Origin: Micrasema longulum
Lineage: Eukaryota; Arthropoda; Insecta; Trichoptera; Brachycentridae
Length of the DNA stretch: 64,000 nt
Assembly: GCA_022494885.1 (NCBI GenBank)
Contig: JAGVSM010001245.1
Span: forward strand, 38,753-102,752
Direction of reading: 5' to 3'
Shown: piece by piece, positions 19,172 through 30,232 of the stretch
Numbering within the stretch: the stretch's first letter is position 1
Layout of the letters: each line of letters opens with the position of its first letter
Position numbers and translations under genes: made by a program
Notes under the pieces: model-generated
What the model was told of the DNA's origin: nothing
What the model saw: only the letters and a program-made list of their open reading frames with translations
Databases searched by the model: none

Positions 19172-19689
19172 CTATAAATAACAATTCTTTTACTTATTAT
19201 ATTGGCTATACTTTCAACTGTTATGTCCACCGATATAATACATACAAAGTACGGTTCAAGGTCTTTGCTGCGCCTTGCTTTTAGTGAATACAACAGGCTA
19301 TCGGACTGCTATAGTATATCAAAAAATGAGAGAGAGAAAAATTAATGAGAGTCTCAAACGATACTTCTTGAAGCTTTATGTGGAAGGAAATATTTTATTT
19401 ATAAGTGTTTTTTTTCCCCTCATCTGTTATAATACATTTTTCTTCTTCTAAATGTCGAAATGGTGTTGTCTATTTATGAATTTATTTATTTGTAATATTA
19501 CTTCAGTGTTATGTATCACATACTTTACCTTTTACATTACTATATTCTGTCCCGAAATGAGTTGCACGTAACTCCTGGGAGTATTTTTTTGTATGGAATT
19601 ATAAATTTAAAATCTTAGTATAATTTTTTAAGCGAATTTCGCGTTTAAGTTCCACATGATTATATTTGTACTTTGAAACTCTAGATATT

Positions 19690-20545
19690 TCAATAATACT
19701 ATAGCAATTCACACATTGTATTATACGCAAGTCCGCAGCATACTAGAATACTGTTCCATCATTTGGGAGCCTTCTGAGTCAAACCACATCCTTGAAATAG
19801 AGAAGGTTCAAAAGTGATTTTTGCGATACTTATGTCTTAAAGAAAATGGTAACTATCCATTCTTGAATCCATCATTATTTCTAGTAGGGATGTTGGATTA
19901 CAACACCCTCGAATCTTGTTGTCAAATTTTTCTCGTCATACATTTCTACGAGCTGATTTCTAAAAGTATATATCTGTACCTCAGAGGAGACGGATGCAAA
20001 TCCATACTTCAAATGTTCAACAATGGCCTAAAGAATCTACTTTATCTAAGTGATTTATAATAATTCAGAACATTAACTTGTATTTTCAGTATCTCAGTAC
20101 ATTGGTTCTTTCATTATAAGACTTACATTTCTTCAAAATCAATGGACATAATCATAAACTGGATACAAAATCGAAATGTCGTTTCATCAAATTCTGGATT
20201 TGCATCCGTCTGCCTCTGAGGTACAGATATAATCCAAATATCCTGAAAGAGATCAGTTTGTATGTTCCCAATAATTATACTAGAACGAGATCTCATGCAC
20301 TATTTTACACACCCAAAAGCGGTACAAATGCAAGTTCGCTTGCTAAATATGCCTTCTGCGGATAATATGGATCTGTTTTTCTGTACATATTGGCAGTTTA
20401 GCAGTTATCTGCTTTCTATTCATTAACTTCTAACTTATATTTACAGTCTGCATTACCAACCAGCCCGTAAAGTAATGCAGACTACAATTGTCGAATAAAT
20501 ATCAGTAAATCACTTACACGATGCCAATAATTTGTTGACATATTG
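19690..20545 (+). pseudogene. Decayed LINE fragment between the convergent genes
   Basis: Frames give SIIWEPSESNHILEIEKVQK near 19750, an in-frame stop, RYLCLKENGNYPFLNPSLFL, and near 20250 ISLYVPNNYTRTRSHALFYT, which is the polymerase C-terminal pattern. Stops and frameshifts throughout. Confidence 0.7.
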
Positions 20546-20583
20546 AATTTTAAAATAAAACACACCAGATTCGTTAAATATAA

Positions 20584-20589
20584 TTTATT
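20584..20589 (-). terminator. Candidate poly(A) signal of the LIM gene
   Basis: TTTATT on the plus strand is AATAAA on the minus strand, about 290 bases after the LIM stop codon. It is the first exact hexamer I see downstream. Confidence 0.4.
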
Positions 20590-20878
20590 CGCTCATTAAA
20601 GTTTTTGGTATTAAAGGTTACATTTTCTCCAATATATATTTAAGCAAAAATATAAACAATATGTAATAAAATAATTACTATAAATTTGTGCAACGCTTAA
20701 CTATCAACACCCAGATACTCGGAGGTAATCTCTCTCGTACAAGCAAGGCACGTGTTATATTAAAAGTAATTACATGAAGAAGTACAATAAATATGTTTGT
20801 TTATAATATTAATAAAGGTATACTTGTTCAGCCTCTCCTGCACTCTCTCTCCGTCACATGTGCTGTTGGCTTCTTTCT

Positions 20879-20956
20879 TCACTTGCAGTTAGCGCAATAT
20901 GCCTTCGCATTGTTCACTTTGAATTTGGCGTCGGTCGGGATGGGCTTGGAGCACTT
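20879..20956 (-). CDS. LIM gene, last coding exon
   Basis: Acceptor AATTTGCAG, then 25 codons and TGA. It encodes KCSKPIPTDAKFKVNNAKAY and CANCK, the second zinc finger of LIM3, with its last two Cys ligands five residues from the end. Confidence 0.9.
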   Translation of the reverse strand, partial: KCSKPIPTDAKFKVNNAKAYCANCK

Positions 20957-23900
20957 CTGCAAATTGACAAAGAATTCATTATTATCACCCTCTTATCCAT
21001 TATGTTACTTTTGCGATCATTTTTTGTTATATGAAGGTAAGGCGATCAGTCTAGCGCTTCAAGAGAGACAGCATCAATATATTGATGCTGTAATTTTTTT
21101 TTTTTTATCATTTTCCAAACATACATATAATGCAATTTATTATAGAAATAAAAGACGAGTGATACTTTAATCCACAAATTTGGAATATCTAGTGACCGGT
21201 TTCATAGCTTTCGCGACTGGTATCTTTTTTAAGAAATTCCATGTATTTATACAAAACAGAGGTAAGGTAACAAAAGTATCAATACATATAATCTATATAT
21301 ATATATACAATACTTAAACTCATTAGAAATATCATTATATTAAGTCATTAGTTAACCTGAAACACTTTGTTAATGATCCTTAAGACAAAATAATTCAATT
21401 TACTCTCATAATTTTGAATTCTCTATCCTCACCTCTGTTTTGTATAAATACATTGAATTTCTGAACATACCTAATTCCTGTGCAACGAGCTCTTATTGAT
21501 TATCATAAAATGAATTATCGCCAAGTTAGTGCTTTATCTATTTTGTAAATATAAAAGGCAATGTTCGTGTGTGTCCTCGATGGACTGAATAACTACTGGG
21601 CCGATTTACGTGCGGTTTTCAGCGAAACGTAGATCTTTGCCACGAGCGTGTTTATAGCTTTTAATATCTTCAATAGAAAAGTAAGTAGAAAAAAAATTAG
21701 GAGCGTGAATGTTTGTTTTTATCCATCACCAGGGTTGCATTCGACGAGAATGCATATGTAATAAAAATTGGGAAGATGTTATTTTTAGTGTATAAAAAAA
21801 GTTTGATTTTGAATGTTTCCAAAAAACATTAGTTTTTTCTGGATCCCAATAAGATTATTTCCATAGATTCCTAATAATACATATTGATTACTTTTTACTG
21901 AATTTTTGGTAATAATAAAATAATATTAACTGATACGACTAATATTGCATTCCTTCATCAAGTGCACCCCTGTTGGTGAGAAGAACACAGTTTGAGATAT
22001 GCAAAAATAATCCTATATTTGAAAATGAATTATTTTATGTTTTGTAATTCTTTGGAAATATTGACTTTAATTAGGTACCTAGGTACTTGTTAATGGTTAA
22101 ATTCCAAAACATAAAATAATTTATTTTCAAATATAGAATTCTTTTTGCAAACGTCAAACTCTGGACTTCTCACCAACAGGGGTGCACTTTATTCATGAAT
22201 GCGATTTTCAAAAATGTGTTGAATATCGGTTGATATTGTTTTAGTATTACCAAAAATCCGGTTAAAATAAATAAATGGTTATAAATTAAGAATCATAATA
22301 AGAAAAAAGTTATAGAAAATAATCTGATTGAGATTCATAAAAACGAATGTTTTTTGTAAACATTCATAAATAAACTTTTTTAAACACAAAATAAACAACA
22401 TCCTTCCTTTTTTTTGCATATGCATTCTCGCTGAATGCAACCCTTATAGGTCGATGAAAAAAAGATTAATGCTCTTAACTTTTTTTACAGATTAGATTGA
22501 AAATTTTATTATCTGCGAACACGCGAAGCGCAAAGATCTACATTTCGCTGAAAACCGCAAGTTTATATATATGTGCGGCTATAGTATAAAGATATGTGGT
22601 TTCCTCACCTCACACTTGAAGCAGTCGGGGTGCCACTTGGTCTCTAAGGCCATAACAGCCTTGCCGGAGATGGGCTCGTGGCAGCCGCTGCAGATGGGGG
22701 CGAACAGTCGCGTGTTGCACGGCAGGCAGTAGGGCTTGCCCTCCTTCTCCATGAAGGATGCGGCCCCCAGGGGCTTGCGGCATCCGGTGCAGCACCAGTG
22801 CTCCTCGTGCCATGTCTTGTCCTGAGCCTTCACTACTTTCTGCAACCCCGATACAAATAGATTATTTAATAAGTATTGTCAGACCAATGCCAATGAGGAA
22901 GCTCGGTTGTTTTGTTTAAATATACTATCGAAGTTAACAAAAAAAAAGAAATTATTTTTATGTATCGTACTATCAACATTTTGATTTTTTATAGCTTTGT
23001 GATTTTGAAAATCCCCACTGAGACTTCAAAACTACACCGCCTGTGCAGTGTGCAGTGATGGGATTATTATGTTTTTCATAATTTAAGATTTAAATGTTAA
23101 TTAACAATAATGTTAGCAGAGTTGCACAGAACAACTGCGCTATGAAAAAGAAAATGGCGCTAGATTTTTTATCGCATTTTTTTATGTATTAAATTTTTCT
23201 ATCTCATTCTGGTCCTGTGGGGGACCAAACAAGTTATGGAAAGGAAAAAAGTCGGGTTGTGGTCCCGTGGCTAGTGTCTCGGACTCACAGACCAAAGGTC
23301 CGTGGTTCAAATCCCACTCTACCCCAACTTGATTCCATTTTCTAATAGCGAGTTATTTACAACTCGTTGAAAATGGCCCTCAAAATGAAATATTTGGGTA
23401 AATCATAAGAACGCAAATATTTCTTTAATCAAAAAAAAAAAAACATTATTTACTTGTACATTTTTTGAAGCGTACATCTTTCGCCATATTCTTTTTACTA
23501 AGTGCAACAACTTAACTGAATTTTTCCACTAATTTCAATTAACAATATTAATATTAATTAAATTAAATTTGATATTAACTAATATATAAACATTTTTTTT
23601 CATCATTTTGATTCAATTATCTATTGTATTGTTTTGGAATTTTAATGTTTGAATTAGGTCAGTTTAAAAAAAATACGCTTGGCATTATTCATGCAAACAT
23701 GCTTGTGTGTTATATCAAAACTTGTGAGATATTTCATTCCAACTAATTTCTACGAAACTCATTGTAAATAGGTTAGTAAAGTATTTGGACAGGTAGTTAA
23801 TTATTGATGTTTAATTAATGACTAATTTTGCTCGGCTCATGCCATATAAATTTTTAAGAAAATTGCGCACGGTATAATTAATGGAAATTAACAATTAACA

Positions 23901-26900
23901 ATGACGAAACAAATAAAGATTTTTTTTATCGGCATTATCTTTAGTATTCAGGAAATGTTTTAAAGTTAATATGCTTATTCGTCTTTTAATAATTAAAAAA
24001 CACAATTATTGTGTCTTTAATTAACACTTTTTTAGCATTTTTGCCCATATTTAGGCATGATTATCTGTGTTCACGTATTACATATAGAATAAATAGTTTG
24101 TTTTTAGTAAACTTTACATATTTTTCTTACCGTACATATTTTAAAACTTTAGTTAAACCCACAGTATACCTTGTTTGTCTATTTCGCGCCCTTAACCCTA
24201 ATTTTGGCAATGTATCATATAAGATACATAATATCTGTACCTTAGAGGATAAAACACAGGAGCCCACTTTTTGCCGTTTCGACAAGGACTGGATTCAACT
24301 CCCCGGGGAGCTGTTAACATTTTGAAAAAAAAATGTTCAGGCGCTGCCCAGTATGCAGGTGAAATAATTCAATTAGATGAATCTCACCCGCGTAAATAAA
24401 GGTTTTAGCTCTTTAACTTCACAAACATCAACAGATGAAAGAATTGAAGGAATATATATGTTAATATATATGGGCAGAATGGTGAATGTTACACAGTGCG
24501 CAAAGTGGCCACTTAAACCAGCCAATGACAGGTCATAAGCCCCTGTAGATGCCTAGACTTCTATATTACCTCTCTAAAATGTGCTTCATCTCTGTTGTAA
24601 TATGTTAATATTAACAGCTCCGCGGGGAGTTGAATCCAGTCCTCGTCACAAAAATTTTGACAAACTTAAAATATTGTTGAAATCATCTCATTTGGTTAAA
24701 AAGTTATCATGTTTTGGAAATCGCACAATCATAAAATATTGATTATTGCGGTTTATATTTTAAGGTACAAATGTGATCTCATTTTTTATCATGAATTAAA
24801 ACACGAGCAAAACAGCATTACCATATTCTTACTCCTTAATTGCATTATTACAATTCATGATAAACTTTGATTAAACCTAAAAGTATATTTTCGTACTGCC
24901 TACATAAAGGTTAAAAGGCAAAGCATTGGGCATTAGAGTGGGGCGATGAGGTATAAAGTTTTTAAATTTTTTTAGACATCAAAGTTAAAGGGGTCTAAAA
25001 GTTGCATTTTGGATCACAATGAACGTAAAAATTATTAAAAAAAATATTCCCTATTACTTTTAGCCCTCAACCGAGGTTTGAAGTTTATCACCCTCTGAAC
25101 ATTTTGTAAATTATCTATATGATAAAAATATTTTTTTGTTAGTAAAGATATAACTTAATCACATTACAGATTCGAAGACGTTTTAAAACTACCGAAATGC
25201 AAAAAGTGTACACTCCGCGGAACTGATTCCGTTGAGCGCCTGGCTAATATTGACGAAAACAATGGCTCATTAAAATAATGCTACCCATTTATTACAAAAC
25301 AAACTGCAGCTCACGCCCTTAGATGCTTATTTAATAAGGTTTAATGCTCATTATAAAATTTAAATGGACTGATTTTCTTACTTAAATACGAAATGACAGC
25401 CGGTTTAGCAAAAAACGACCTTTTCGAAAACTTCAAGCTCCGGTTGAGGGCTAAAAGTAGTATCGAATATTTTTTTTGATATTTTTTGCATTCCGTGTAA
25501 TCTAAAAGGCAAATTTTTGAGACCCCTTTCATTTCGAAACTCGGAAAAAATATATCAGCCCACCCTATTGTGTATATAATAGATCTTTGGAGCTATCAGT
25601 TAATTGAGGGCATTGGAAGCAAAGATAGCTCACTCCCGTTTTGGTGTTTTAAAGAAAAATAACAAAAAGTTCTACACTAATGCCAAAGAGAGTCTTTATG
25701 TTAGAAATGTTATTTTCACTGAGCTTACACTTTAAGATACTAATAAATTAGCTTTAATAGAAACACGAATTCAAAAAAAATTCTTAATATTTGTATGGCA
25801 CGGCCATTTTGAAAATTTAAATCTCAAGCCTGTCATAGGTCGAATAAAATGGCTGATGGATATCGCCATGTTTGCTTAACACTATTTTCAAACCATCAGA
25901 AGTATGATTTTAAACTACATTTGCAACTCAACTCACGATTTTTACAAAAATAAAGTTGATAAACTACAGAATGACATCATAAGAGGTTGCTATCTTTGCA
26001 TAAAATGGCTGATGGATATCGCTATGTTTGCTTAACACTATTTTCAAACCATCAGAAGTATGATTTTAAACTACATTTGCAACTCAACTCACGATTTTTA
26101 TAAAAATTAAGTTGATAAACTACAGAATGACATCATAAGAGGTTGCTATCTTTGCATAAAATGGCTGATGGATATCGCTATGTTTGCTTAACACTATTTT
26201 CAAACCATCAGAAGTATGATTTTAAACTACATTTGCAACATCACATCATCAGAGGTTGCTATCTTTGCTTCCAATGCTTTCAATTACTGTCATTAATTTA
26301 AACTTAAATGCAGTCAAGTAGATGTAAGCATAATAATGTATGTAACAGAAATGGAAAGTGATAAATGAAAGTAGAAAATCATAAAAGACACCATAACCCC
26401 CGATAGAATACAATATCTCAATGATGCTGTGGATAAAGTTGCTGATAAACTAAACCCCTATCTTATCTTACATCTTGGATTGGTTGGTTGCAGTCGTAAC
26501 ACTTGGGCATGAACAGTACGGTGTAATCCTCGACACAGTATGGCTTTTCATCCTTGGTATGGAAGGACCCCCCGGATATTGGCTTCCTGCAGTGATTGCA
26601 TACAAAATGGTCGGGGTGCCAATCTTTATCTAGCGCTGTCACTATCTGTAATTAGTACACATCTTAGGAATTGTTATTGCGTTCTCGGGCATTCTTCTCT
26701 TTTACCTTATCTGCATTCAAATGTCATCTTTCTTCTGTCCTATGTATTACTGGGTCACACGTCTTTACTAATGTCTTGTTGTCTATGTATTTATCTGCCT
26801 TTAACGGTTTGTTTCAATGTCCACCTAAATTAATTACTACGATACATCGTTGTCTCTAATCCTTGTTTTAAACTGTTTTCTTTTATTTTTATCTATTATA

Positions 26901-28784
26901 CTATTACATGTTGCAGAACCCGCCAAAGTTTTCGTTAACCTGTAATTTGTATGAAACTTATTCAGTCAAATCGTGGAATATACATAATTTATGTTTTTAA
27001 AAAAAAATACATACACGGTTTTTCAAGGCCAAACCGCGAAACTTCAGAATAACATTCCTCGTGGTAAGCTTTAAAAAAAATACTTATAATTTTTTTCCAA
27101 AAAGTCATTAAAAAAAAATCATCTCATAATGTAGTCAATCCTTAATTTTTCGGACAAGCAGTCCCTCCACAAACCCATACCCCTCTCCTACCCAGCCGCT
27201 TCCCTTGTCCGCATCTGGTGCGTATTACTTCGTTGGTTAAATACGTTTTTATTGCATTTTTTTATTGGGAGATGCTAGTCCGAGAAATTAAAGATTTACT
27301 CCATTTTTAGATCATAATATTTAATTTAATTTTTAAAAATGACTTTTTGGAAAAAAACATTAGGTTTTTTTTTTAATGGTTGCCATGAGGAATATTCCTC
27401 CGAAGTTTCGCGGTCTGGCCCTGAAAAACTGTGTATACTATATTATCCGGATACCCTGACAGTATTCCAAAATTTTGCCAAAATGAAAATCCCAACTTAA
27501 AATAAATGCGATTTTTTTTTCGTTTTTCTGCATTACTCTGCATCAGCATCATCGTTATTTCCTTTTTCGTATCCAGTAGTGCATAGGGCACTGTATTGAC
27601 ATATTCGATCATTGGTTACATGAAGGTAAGGTGATCACTCCTATGCTTAATGTGCCAGTCCAGAGTCAGTGACCAGTGAATCGCTTGTAAAATAAATACC
27701 TCACGTGGACTCCGGCAGGAATCGAACCCGGGACCTTAAGCATAGTTGGCAAACGCGAACAATTTTTTCTATCATTTTTGTAAAAATGTATTTTTTTCTT
27801 TTATAATTTTGATACAACTCTTTAAAGTTCGGTAAAATTTCCTAAAAACGTGAAATATCTTTACTTTCCAAAATGTTGTCAAATTAGTTTCCAAAACGCG
27901 AGTTCGACGATATAACATTGTTGTTATGTTGCGTTTTCATACAAATTACAGGCTAAAAAAAATTCAACTGAATGAATTAACAATTTTTCACCTACTAAAT
28001 ATCTTTTTCCATGAATTAACAAATAATTCATGTTATGAAACGTCCTTAGTGTTTTTATTATTATTGTCACAGATGCTTTGTTAGAAAGAAAAGTGTTTGT
28101 ATGAATAGTTTGCAATATAATTTATTGTATCTTTTTTTTTTACTTAGTTTTAACTAGTTGTTTGAATTTAATATCTTAATTATGTAATAATTTAATGTTT
28201 ACAATTCTGTTCTTGCTGTATTTAACTATGGGGTTTTTTTTATCTAATACATATGAAATTATTTTCTTTTTCATCAAACATTTTTGTCTTTAACAACCAA
28301 TCAAGTCTAGTAGACGTAATGTATTGTAGTTTACCTATAGTTTTTTTTATCTATTTTAATTACAGTTATGTTTTTTTAAGTCTGTGTCGCTTTAGTAGTC
28401 TGTAAGTAGAAGCTCACTAACACAACTCAAGCTTTCGTTAATTTTCAAACCACACCAAATTAAAATCAAAGTCAGGCAAACAAAATATTATCTCAAGTCT
28501 TTGTAATAATTATAATGACTTATCTACACAAAAACATTTCATTAGCTAGAGTTATTAATAAAGAAATCAATGCAAAATTTAGGTTAAGTAATATTATTCA
28601 GTAAGCACTTTCATACTTAAGTATTTTATATTGTTGTAGAATAAACTTTTACCTGAACCATTTTTTAGTTTGAATTTTACAAAAATGTGTTGAATAGATT
28701 TTTAATGATTTAGTTTGTTACTAAATATGTTTATCTTACCTTTCCGATAATCGGCTCCTTGCAGCTGAAGCACACTGAAGCAGA
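20879..28784 (-). CDS. Small LIM-only protein, three LIM domains (CG31624-like), start exon missing
   Basis: The minus-strand exons are 28784-28740, 26645-26472, 22839-22609 and 20956-20879, all joined in phase 0; the stop is at 20879. They give 175 residues. LIM1 runs from VCFSCKEPIIGK to PYCVED with ..WHPDHFVCNHC. LIM2 runs from CYDCNQPIQ to PYCLPC with ..WHEEHWCCTGC. LIM3 runs from ICSGCHEPISGK to AYCANCK with ..WHPDCFKCEKC, where a Cys replaces the usual His ligand. Each has the C-x2-C, H/C-x2-C-x2-C and C-x2-C/D zinc ligands. Length and order match Drosophila CG31624, which resembles the LIM half of paxillin/Hic-5. Such proteins bind partners through LIM domains; the target here is unknown. 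The start codon must be upstream, because TAG precedes the first visible codon. Confidence 0.9.
21068..21091. repeat. Perfect 24-bp palindrome
   Basis: ACAGCATCAATA followed by its exact inverse TATTGATGCTGT, with no spacer. In the last LIM intron. Confidence 0.85.
21540..22578. mobile_element. 1-kb fold-back element, Helitron-like affinity
   Basis: The two halves are imperfect inverses: ACGTGCGGTTTTCAGCGAAA and GCATTCGACGAGAATGCATA on the left reappear inverted on the right, as does GTGCACCCCTGTTGGTGAGA. The centre is TAGGTACCTAGGTACTTGTT near 22072. A one-sided relative at 45160-45826 ends GTCGGGTCCGCTAG, like lepidopteran Helitron 3' ends (CTAG). In the last LIM intron. Confidence 0.65.
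22609..22839 (-). CDS. LIM gene exon: LIM2 core and first half of LIM3
   Basis: Acceptor GGGTTGCAG, 77 codons, donor GTGAGG. It encodes KVVKAQDKTWHEEHWCCTGC, RKPLGAASFMEKEGKPYC and then ICSGCHEPISGKAVMALETK. Clearly GC-richer than the introns. Confidence 0.95.
22860..23246. other. LIM intron, nothing recognised
   Basis: AT-rich intron sequence without a repeat or motif that I can support. Confidence 0.5.
23247..23445 (+). mobile_element. tRNA-derived SINE, family 1
   Basis: One of the best preserved copies: head TGTGGTCCCGTGGCTAGTGT, B box GGTTCAAATCC, body and AACGCAAATATTTC end, followed by an A-run at 23433-23443. Confidence 0.9.
23446..24250. other. LIM intron, nothing recognised
   Basis: Very AT-rich. 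The open frame 24011-24325 runs into repeat X and shows no protein-like features. Confidence 0.4.
24255..24685 (+). mobile_element. Repeat family X with a duplicated inverted end
   Basis: Body 24331-24680 starts CAGGCGCTGCCCAGTATGCA, has AGCCAATGACAGGTCATAAG and ends GTTGAATCCAGTCCTCGTC. Just before it, 24279-24320 is the inverse of this same end (GACAAGGACTGGATTCAACT). Confidence 0.8.
24930..25575. mobile_element. MITE with long imperfect inverted ends
   Basis: The left end (AGTGGGGCGATGAGGTATAA, AAAGGGGTCTAAAAGTTGCA, TTAGCCCTCAACCGAGGTTT) returns inverted on the right (AAACTTCAAGCTCCGGTTGA..AGCCCACCCTATTG). Arms are about 160 bp with many mismatches; unit about 640 bp. Confidence 0.7.
25597..26290. 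mobile_element. Terminal-inverted-repeat element carrying 156-bp tandem repeats
   Basis: The left terminus at about 25600-25632 (GCATTGGAAGCAAAGATAGC) is inverted at 26257-26290 (GCTATCTTTGCTTCCAATGC). Between them a 156-bp unit starting ATAAAATGGCTGATGGATAT repeats from 25844, 26000 and 26156; the third unit has an internal deletion of about 55 bp. No target duplication is obvious. Confidence 0.78.
25844..26268 (+). repeat. Tandem array, 2.7 units of 156 bp
   Basis: Starts at 25844, 26000 and 26156 are exactly 156 bp apart. Units 1 and 2 are nearly identical (for example ATCGCCATG against ATCGCTATG). The high similarity suggests a recent duplication. Confidence 0.9.
26472..26645 (-). CDS. 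LIM gene exon: rest of LIM1 and start of LIM2
   Basis: Acceptor TAATTACAG, 58 codons, donor GTAAGA. It encodes IVTALDKDWHPDHFVCNHCR, then FHTKDEKPYCVEDY and LFMPKCYDCNQPIQD. Phase 0 at both ends. Confidence 0.95.
27000..27440. mobile_element. MITE with inverted ends of about 95 bp
   Basis: The left end CACGGTTTTTCAAGGCCAAA, then CCGCGAAACTTC, is inverted on the right as GAAGTTTCGCGGTCTGGCCC and TGAAAAACTGTG. TA flanks both ends, fitting a Tc1/mariner-type target. In a LIM intron. Confidence 0.72.
27540..27768 (-). mobile_element. tRNA-derived SINE, family 2
   Basis: The minus strand has the head GCGTTTGCCAACTATGCTTA, the B box GGTTCGATTCC, the ACTGGCACATTAAGC body and the GTGCCCTATGCAC 3' part. 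In a LIM intron. Confidence 0.78.
27790..28739. other. LIM intron, nothing recognised
   Basis: AT-rich, with T-runs. No coding or repeat signal that I can support. Confidence 0.45.
28740..28784 (-). CDS. LIM gene, first visible coding exon
   Basis: Acceptor CCTTTTTCTAG, 15 codons SASVCFSCKEPIIGK, donor GTAAGA. It supplies the first Cys pair of LIM1. The TAG of the acceptor is in frame, so translation must begin in an exon further upstream. Confidence 0.85.
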
Positions 28785-28799
28785 CTAGAAAAAGGAAAA

Positions 28800-29460
28800 A
28801 TAATAATTAAAATAATTGAAATAAATAATGGAACAGAATATAACGAGCCATGGTCGCCAAAACATCGCAATAAACAAAAACAGTACTTTACAGGAGAACA
28901 TTATTTATTCCTCTCGATTGACAAGGAATACGCTTTGATCATCTAACTGTTATATTTCGAATATTTATATCAATAAGATAAATATTCAAAACAAACTTGG
29001 ATTCTCTAATTATATTTCTTAATAATTAAGATTAAACGCGGTCTGATTTTCTTCATACAAGCGTATTCCCGTCTTTTATCTCTAAATTATAGCACTAGAG
29101 CTTTTTATATCACTAAATCTAGCCACCTTCAAGAAACGCCTAAAACATTACTAAATATCCTTAGAATTCTGAACTCCCAGAATTTTATTGTTTTTTACAA
29201 ATTTTTATCCCTTTTCTGAACCGGGATTCCCCGGTTCGGCCGACACCAGACGACAGTAGGCGCCGCGATTCTAATAGCAGACACACTTTTACACGTTGTT
29301 TTATTATATTACCGTGTACGCGAGCAGCCTATTGTGTGTGTGAAATTGTTTCCGAGTTAGTTTTCGTTTCGTTTTTAAGAAAAATAAAAAGGTGTGAGTA
29401 GATATATTTTTTTATTATTATTAAAATTAAAAGAATATTAAAATATTTGTAGATTATGCT
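28800..29460. other. Upstream of the visible LIM exons
   Basis: The part at 29215-29340 is GC-richer (CCGGGATTCCCCGGTTCGGC) and could hold a LIM gene 5' exon or promoter. I find no ATG exon in the right phase. Confidence 0.3.
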
Positions 29461-29477
29461 ATGATTTTGCAAGAAAG

Positions 29478-29697
29478 GAAGCAACAATCAAAGCAAATAA
29501 AATTTAACCAACAATGTCATACGTATGAAACAAGGGATAAAAAAGATAAGATTACTAATTAGAGAAAAACAGAATCTCAAAACTCATTGTACAAGGGATT
29601 GAAGCTGTACAATTAGTTACCTGAAGAAATAAAGGAAATAGAAACGATCGAAATATTTAAAATTTATTTGAAAAAATATGTTATCGAGAAATTTTGA
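29478..29697 (+). pseudogene. LINE extreme C-terminus with in-frame stops
   Basis: The plus strand reads KTESQNSLYKGLKLYN, stop, LPEEIKEIETIEIFKIYLKK, stop. It is related to the minus-strand fragment at 626-913. Confidence 0.7.
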
Positions 29698-30094
29698 TAA
29701 AAAATGGTTATTTTATTAAAAGTTTATATTAGTTCTTAAGATGTTATGAACTTACTTAATAAAGCATAAATAAATAAGTTAATGAAATTGGATGCTCTTT
29801 TCAAAAAAGTGTGAGAATTTAATTTAGTACCGACGAACTGGTGAGTTAGTATTTACTATATTTTTTTAAAAAATTATATCCAGAGATTATTATTTATTTT
29901 GTAAACGAATTTAAACTGTATTTATTAAATACATTCATAATTTATTTTGAATATATATAAGATATGTATGAAATAAACATGTTAGATTGTTCTCAGAATT
30001 TCGACACGGAACCCAACTTTATATCTTCCATTATATTTGTGTTCATTTTACGCCAGTGTCTCTCGGAACGGAACCCCGGCGTAAACCGACGCTT

Positions 30095-30232
30095 ACCTGT
30101 AGTTCATTTTTATTAATTTTTTCACACATTTTAAAGAAACTTCGCCGTACAATTAAATGCTCTAATTTGTGCCACGCGTAAGAAAAAAAAATGTATCCAA
30201 TTTCCCGTAGAACTGTCGTAATCATAATTAAT
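30095..30232 (+). repeat. Repeat family W, copy 1
   Basis: AGTTCATTTTTATTAATTTT..TGTATCCAATTTCCCGTAGA. The same pattern is at 31570-31722 and 44935-45045. About 140 bp. Confidence 0.6.

Noticed and set aside
22678..22860. Plus-strand frame opposite the LIM exon
   Set aside because: It is the shadow of the LIM coding exon on the other strand.
25844..26268. CRISPR-like array
   Set aside because: Units are 156 bp and fully repetitive, without unique spacers, in a eukaryotic intron.
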